From NCBI GenBank assembly GCA_027382625.1, contig JAJKFJ010020874.1, positions 124,001 to 188,000 of the forward strand: DNA of 64,000 nucleotides. The letters are read 5' to 3'. The notes beneath the pieces are model-generated. The model saw only the letters and a program-made list of their open reading frames with translations. It did not search any database and had not been told where the DNA came from. Positions 60,934 to 64,000 of this stretch are shown here, piece after piece. Each line of letters starts with the position of its first letter. Position 1 is the first letter of the stretch. Source of the DNA: Tetmemena sp. SeJ-2015. Lineage: Eukaryota > Ciliophora > Spirotrichea > Sporadotrichida > Oxytrichidae. Both the position numbers and the translations under genes were made by a program.

Positions 60934-61599
60934 TTCTCAAATAAAATAAATTATTACTTCATCCAATAAAATCTGTAGTAGAAGTTAATTCCACTTATAT
61001 CTAATATTAAAAAAGCAGATTATTCAACTCATACTCTAATTATTTCTGCTTGAACTTCAATTGTATGTATCAGAATAAAATAGGCTATCCATAAGAAAAG
61101 CATAAATCGATATGACATTCTAAAAAAAGCTCAGATTTAATTAGTATAGTCTTGTCCACAGAGTGTTTATATGTAGAGCGAAAGTGATTCTATTTATAAT
61201 TGATTATTGGAATATATTCAATTTAATCTGAATGCATCTTTTTATTGAAACTTATTTTAAGCCTAATTATCAAAGACGCCTTTATTTACTTAAATTAATT
61301 ATTTGAAGTACTTTTCATTCGATTTATTCTAGTCAACTTTATAATAAATATGGAAAGCAAATTTTTTCCCTTTTGAATTTATAAATTTTATTATTAATAA
61401 ATGAAAGAAGATGATTGATATTACGTTGATAATTGCTTAATTTTGTTCCCTTCAATATTCTTATCAAGATATTTTTCTTTCAAACTTTAATGCTTTATAA
61501 AATTCCTTTTCGATATTTTTATAACTTCTTGTAATTATGTTTTGCGTATTAATTTGGTCTATAATACATCATCTTCAACTTTGATATTTCAAAAAACCA
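60934..61599. other. AT-rich intergenic stretch
   Basis: About 670 bases between two divergent genes, strongly AT-rich. No coding frame, RNA gene or repeat seen. Confidence 0.5.
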
Positions 61600-62870
61600 A
61601 TGAGCATCAAAATAATTATACTCGTTTTAAATAATCACATTACCAATCTTCTAAAACTTACAACCTCAGATCCAGATCTAGCGCCCACAACTGCTCTCTA
61701 TGCCTCAGGGAGTCCAATAGAATCAGGTCTACATCATCAAAACCATCCCTGCTACACAACAGCAGCAATAAGAATTCAAGGCGCCTCTTCCCTAAATTCC
61801 CTCAGCCAGGAGAATTCACCACTATCCAAATTTAATAGTTGCTAATCACCAATACCTTTTTATAGATTAATCAGCCCAGCGGTTTTGATAATCAGAGGCC
61901 ACTTGTTGTTAATATTCCTAATCAAAATCTAAGCCTGAGCTCTTCCCAAACACAAAAAGTCATTGCCTACAAAGCCTTCCTCTACCGCCAGGCAATAGAG
62001 CAACAGCAAAGAGAAATCCAAAAAGCCATCAGACAGCAGAGAGAGGCCATAGCAAACACCAACAAAAGTTAGTACATTATGAGACTTCAGCAATACGCCA
62101 GACTTCCTCAATACTCTTAAGCAGTCTTAAAATTTATTACTTCCATTATACCTTATACTTTCATTGTCTTCAATATCCCTCAGTAAATTTGCGAGTTGTC
62201 TGATTTTGTTCTCTCAACTGAACAAATCGATTAGCTGATTCTCTCCTACAACTTCGAGACCCTCAAGCTCTCCGCTTCCCAAGAAAATCAAGTGACTATG
62301 TTTGGAGACTTGGTGGCATAAGAGACTGCAAGAATTACAACCAATAGTATTGCAGCAAGTGTAAGTGGAGATTCAGCCGCTTCCGAATCCGTTAAGCAAT
62401 TGACTCCCAGCAAATTCTCAGATCAGAATAAAACTACTGCTAACTCCGACTGCAAAAGTGAGGACCTAAGTACAGAGTCAGAGACCTCCAGCGAACATGA
62501 AGACTCCCAAGAGCAACAGTCCCTCTCACAACAGTCGCTCACCATCCGCATCAAAATCGTAGAAGAAAGTTCTGTCCCTCAGGAAAAGCTCGTAGAGTTC
62601 AAGGTGCCCAAGTGGTATCTCGATAACGAACCTGAGTGTGAAGACTGTACTTGCAATTCCGCAGACTGTACTTTCTGCAAATATAGTATCAGAATAGGCA
62701 TGTACTCTCTCAAAATGAGGGCCAAGAAAATACTGAGCTATAAGAAAAAGCTTCTAAAGCGCAGAGTATAGAAGCCCATCTCTAAGAAGTTCAACGGCAG
62801 AAGCAAGATTGCAACTCAGAAGCTGAGAGTAAACGGCAAGTTCGTGAAGAAGGATTAAATTATTCAATGA
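61600..62870 (+). CDS. Protein with CCT-like motif and Cys cluster
   Basis: Proposed start ATG 61600; the coding frame is clear from about 61,660 (QLLSMPQGVQQNQVYIIKTI) and continues to TGA 62868-62870. A Gln-rich region and a helical stretch (EQQQREIQKAIRQQREAIAN) are followed by an acidic Ser region. Then comes a compact Cys cluster (CEDCTCNSADCTFC, near 62,637-62,680). A basic C-terminus follows (RAKKILSYKKKLLKRRVQKP; IATQKLRVNGKFVKKD) that resembles the CCT motif of CONSTANS/TOC1 proteins, especially its final RV.GKFVKK. CCT motifs act in nuclear import and DNA or protein binding, so a transcriptional role is possible. An IES lies at 62124-62165. The start and first 60 bases are uncertain. 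Confidence 0.6.
62124..62165. other. IES, 42 nt, in frame, pointer GTCTT
   Basis: GTCTT at 62124-62128 and 62166-62170. The AT-rich insert would add 14 hydrophobic residues; excision gives YSQAVFNIPQQICEL. Confidence 0.65.
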
Positions 62871-63591
62871 AAAATTTCTCCTGATGGAGCAGTTTGGATA
62901 ATGAGGTCTCCAAAAGACCATGAATTTAATAAAGTAGTCTCGCACTATTAATCGGCAAACAGATGTAAATAGTTAACTACTGATTGCACAGAGTAATTAT
63001 TCAAGGAGTTTCAATCGATTTAACTATTTCTATATAAAATTCATTTACTGTTAATTATAGCTTAACAAATCTAAATTTCTTAAAAGTTAAAAATGCAATA
63101 TAAATTTTTTTGGTAAAAAAACTTTCTTAAATTAAAGGTATTTTCCAAACTTACTAAGTAAAAATGATTTTGATCTCTATTAACTGTTACAGATATAAAT
63201 CCTATTGAATATTGTAGTCATATAACTAAGATTAATTGCTTTTAAAATTTCTTCCCTAAAAAAGTTTCTCTCAATCTATCTTAAGCATTGGAGTGGTGTC
63301 CTCAGATTGTAATAGGACTATTAAAGATTTTATCAGACCCCTTCATTTATTCTATTTTTAATATGTTTTCACATTTCTAATCTCACCTTCTAAACCTTTT
63401 GCTAAATATTAATTATATTTAAATGGAAGAGGCGATAATGAGGTTTATTAAATGGATGAGTGTTTTATATGTGAGAAGGTGAAGTAAGGAATTAATTCAT
63501 GTTGTTGTGGCAAAGTCTAATAAATGAATGACGAACACTACTGCATATTAAAAATTGCCCGCTGTCTTCATTAACCAATGACTGCTGCTGC
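62871..63591. other. AT-rich intergenic stretch
   Basis: About 720 bases between convergent genes, AT-rich with no coding signal. The longest gene-free stretch in the window. Confidence 0.5.
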
Positions 63592-64000
63592 TCATTCGTG
63601 TCTTGGCCTCTTGTTCTTGTTATCCACGAAGTCGTTGGAGGCGTTGTAGCCCTTGCTCTCTGCTTTGGCTTGCCATTTCTTTTAAGCGCCACCTGCTCCG
63701 TTCTGCTGAATGACCTTTCCGCCTGACTCAAGGAGCTTGACTCTGCCTTCAAGGTAGGCTCTGTTCTTCATACCGAGGGTTCCTTCGACGTCTTCTCCGA
63801 GGGCATCGTATCTAACGCAGAGGGCGCACTTGTTAGCAAGGGTTCTGGAGACCTTACCCTTTAGCTGATTCTTGGCGGCACCAACGATACTAGCGTTGTA
63901 GATGAGACCGTACTTGGGAGTGTTCTTTCTTGCCTTAAGAGCTCTGAAGAGAGCCTTCTCGCTCCGAGGATTTGAATAGTTGAGGCGGGAGCTTAGCGAG
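63592..64000 (-). CDS. NOP58: NOP58 box C/D snoRNP core protein, C-terminal part
   Basis: Partial: the window edge cuts the 5' side. Visible residues are the end of the NOP domain (EKALFRALKARKNTPKYGLI; KGKVSRTLANKCALCVRYDA; GMKNRAYLEGRVKLLESGG) and a basic tail ending NKNKRPRHE, with TGA 63592-63594. NOP58 pairs with NOP56 and fibrillarin in box C/D snoRNPs that guide rRNA 2'-O-methylation in the nucleolus. RYDALGED and GMKNRAYLE fit NOP58 better than NOP56. Two single-base gaps near 63,962 and 63,980 break the frame at the extreme edge (LAKLPASTIQILGAEKAL expected). Codon use is GC-rich, like other highly expressed genes here. Confidence 0.9.

Noticed and set aside
63492..63752. 86-residue minus-strand frame at the NOP58 3' end
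   Set aside because: Out-of-frame shadow of the NOP58 C-terminus, which reads in another frame to TGA at 63592.

Overview
The window looks like germline (micronuclear) DNA of a ciliate that reads UAA and UAG as glutamine and uses UGA as its only stop. Conserved proteins read through in-frame TAA/TAG and end at TGA. Examples are methylmalonyl-CoA mutase, RNA polymerase subunit RPB5, SAP18, TRAPPC1, several protein kinases and NOP58. Besides GT-AG introns of about 34 to 250 bases, many genes carry short AT-rich interruptions bounded by exact 2-7 base direct repeats. Removing the interruption together with one repeat copy restores a conserved protein. That is the signature of internal eliminated sequences (IESs) with pointer repeats, as in spirotrich (Oxytricha/Stylonychia-like) germline genomes. 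I list 37 such IESs, 7 to 114 bases long and mostly 13-50. They are the main discovery in this window. Assignment to a spirotrich is inference from pointer style and code.

Layout, left to right: coiled-coil gene (-), Q/S-rich gene (+), MORN/IQ protein (+), coiled-coil gene (-), small membrane protein (+), Q-rich coiled-coil gene (+), multi-pass membrane protein (-), a FYVE-like/CRIB/STE20 kinase (-), TRAPPC1 (+), ankyrin protein (-), FAM135-type lipase (-), a very long cytosolic carboxypeptidase-like gene with an IQ motif (+), acidic-tailed coiled-coil gene (-), MAP kinase (-), TFIIS-N-like protein (-), coiled-coil gene (+), Q/S-rich gene (-), SCP-type CTD phosphatase (-), SAP18 (+), PP2C phosphatase (-), NEK kinase (+), unknown (+), methylmalonyl-CoA mutase (+), RPB5 (+), a large unknown gene (-), a tiny Cys-containing protein (+), a second large unknown (-), a CCT-motif-like protein (+), and the C-terminal part of NOP58 (-, cut by the window edge). 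The genes share no operon or obvious pathway. They are spaced by about 50-700 bases of AT-rich DNA, and all recognised genes are in linear, unscrambled order.

Many genes also contain single-base frameshifts, nearly always in short homopolymers (for example GGGG for GGG, or a missing C or T). I read these as unpolished long-read consensus errors rather than biology. They make some start and stop positions approximate, and these are flagged. Gene boundaries run from proposed ATG to proposed TGA and include introns and IESs. No transposase, telomeric C4A4/G4T4 block, CRISPR array, rRNA or convincing tRNA was seen.
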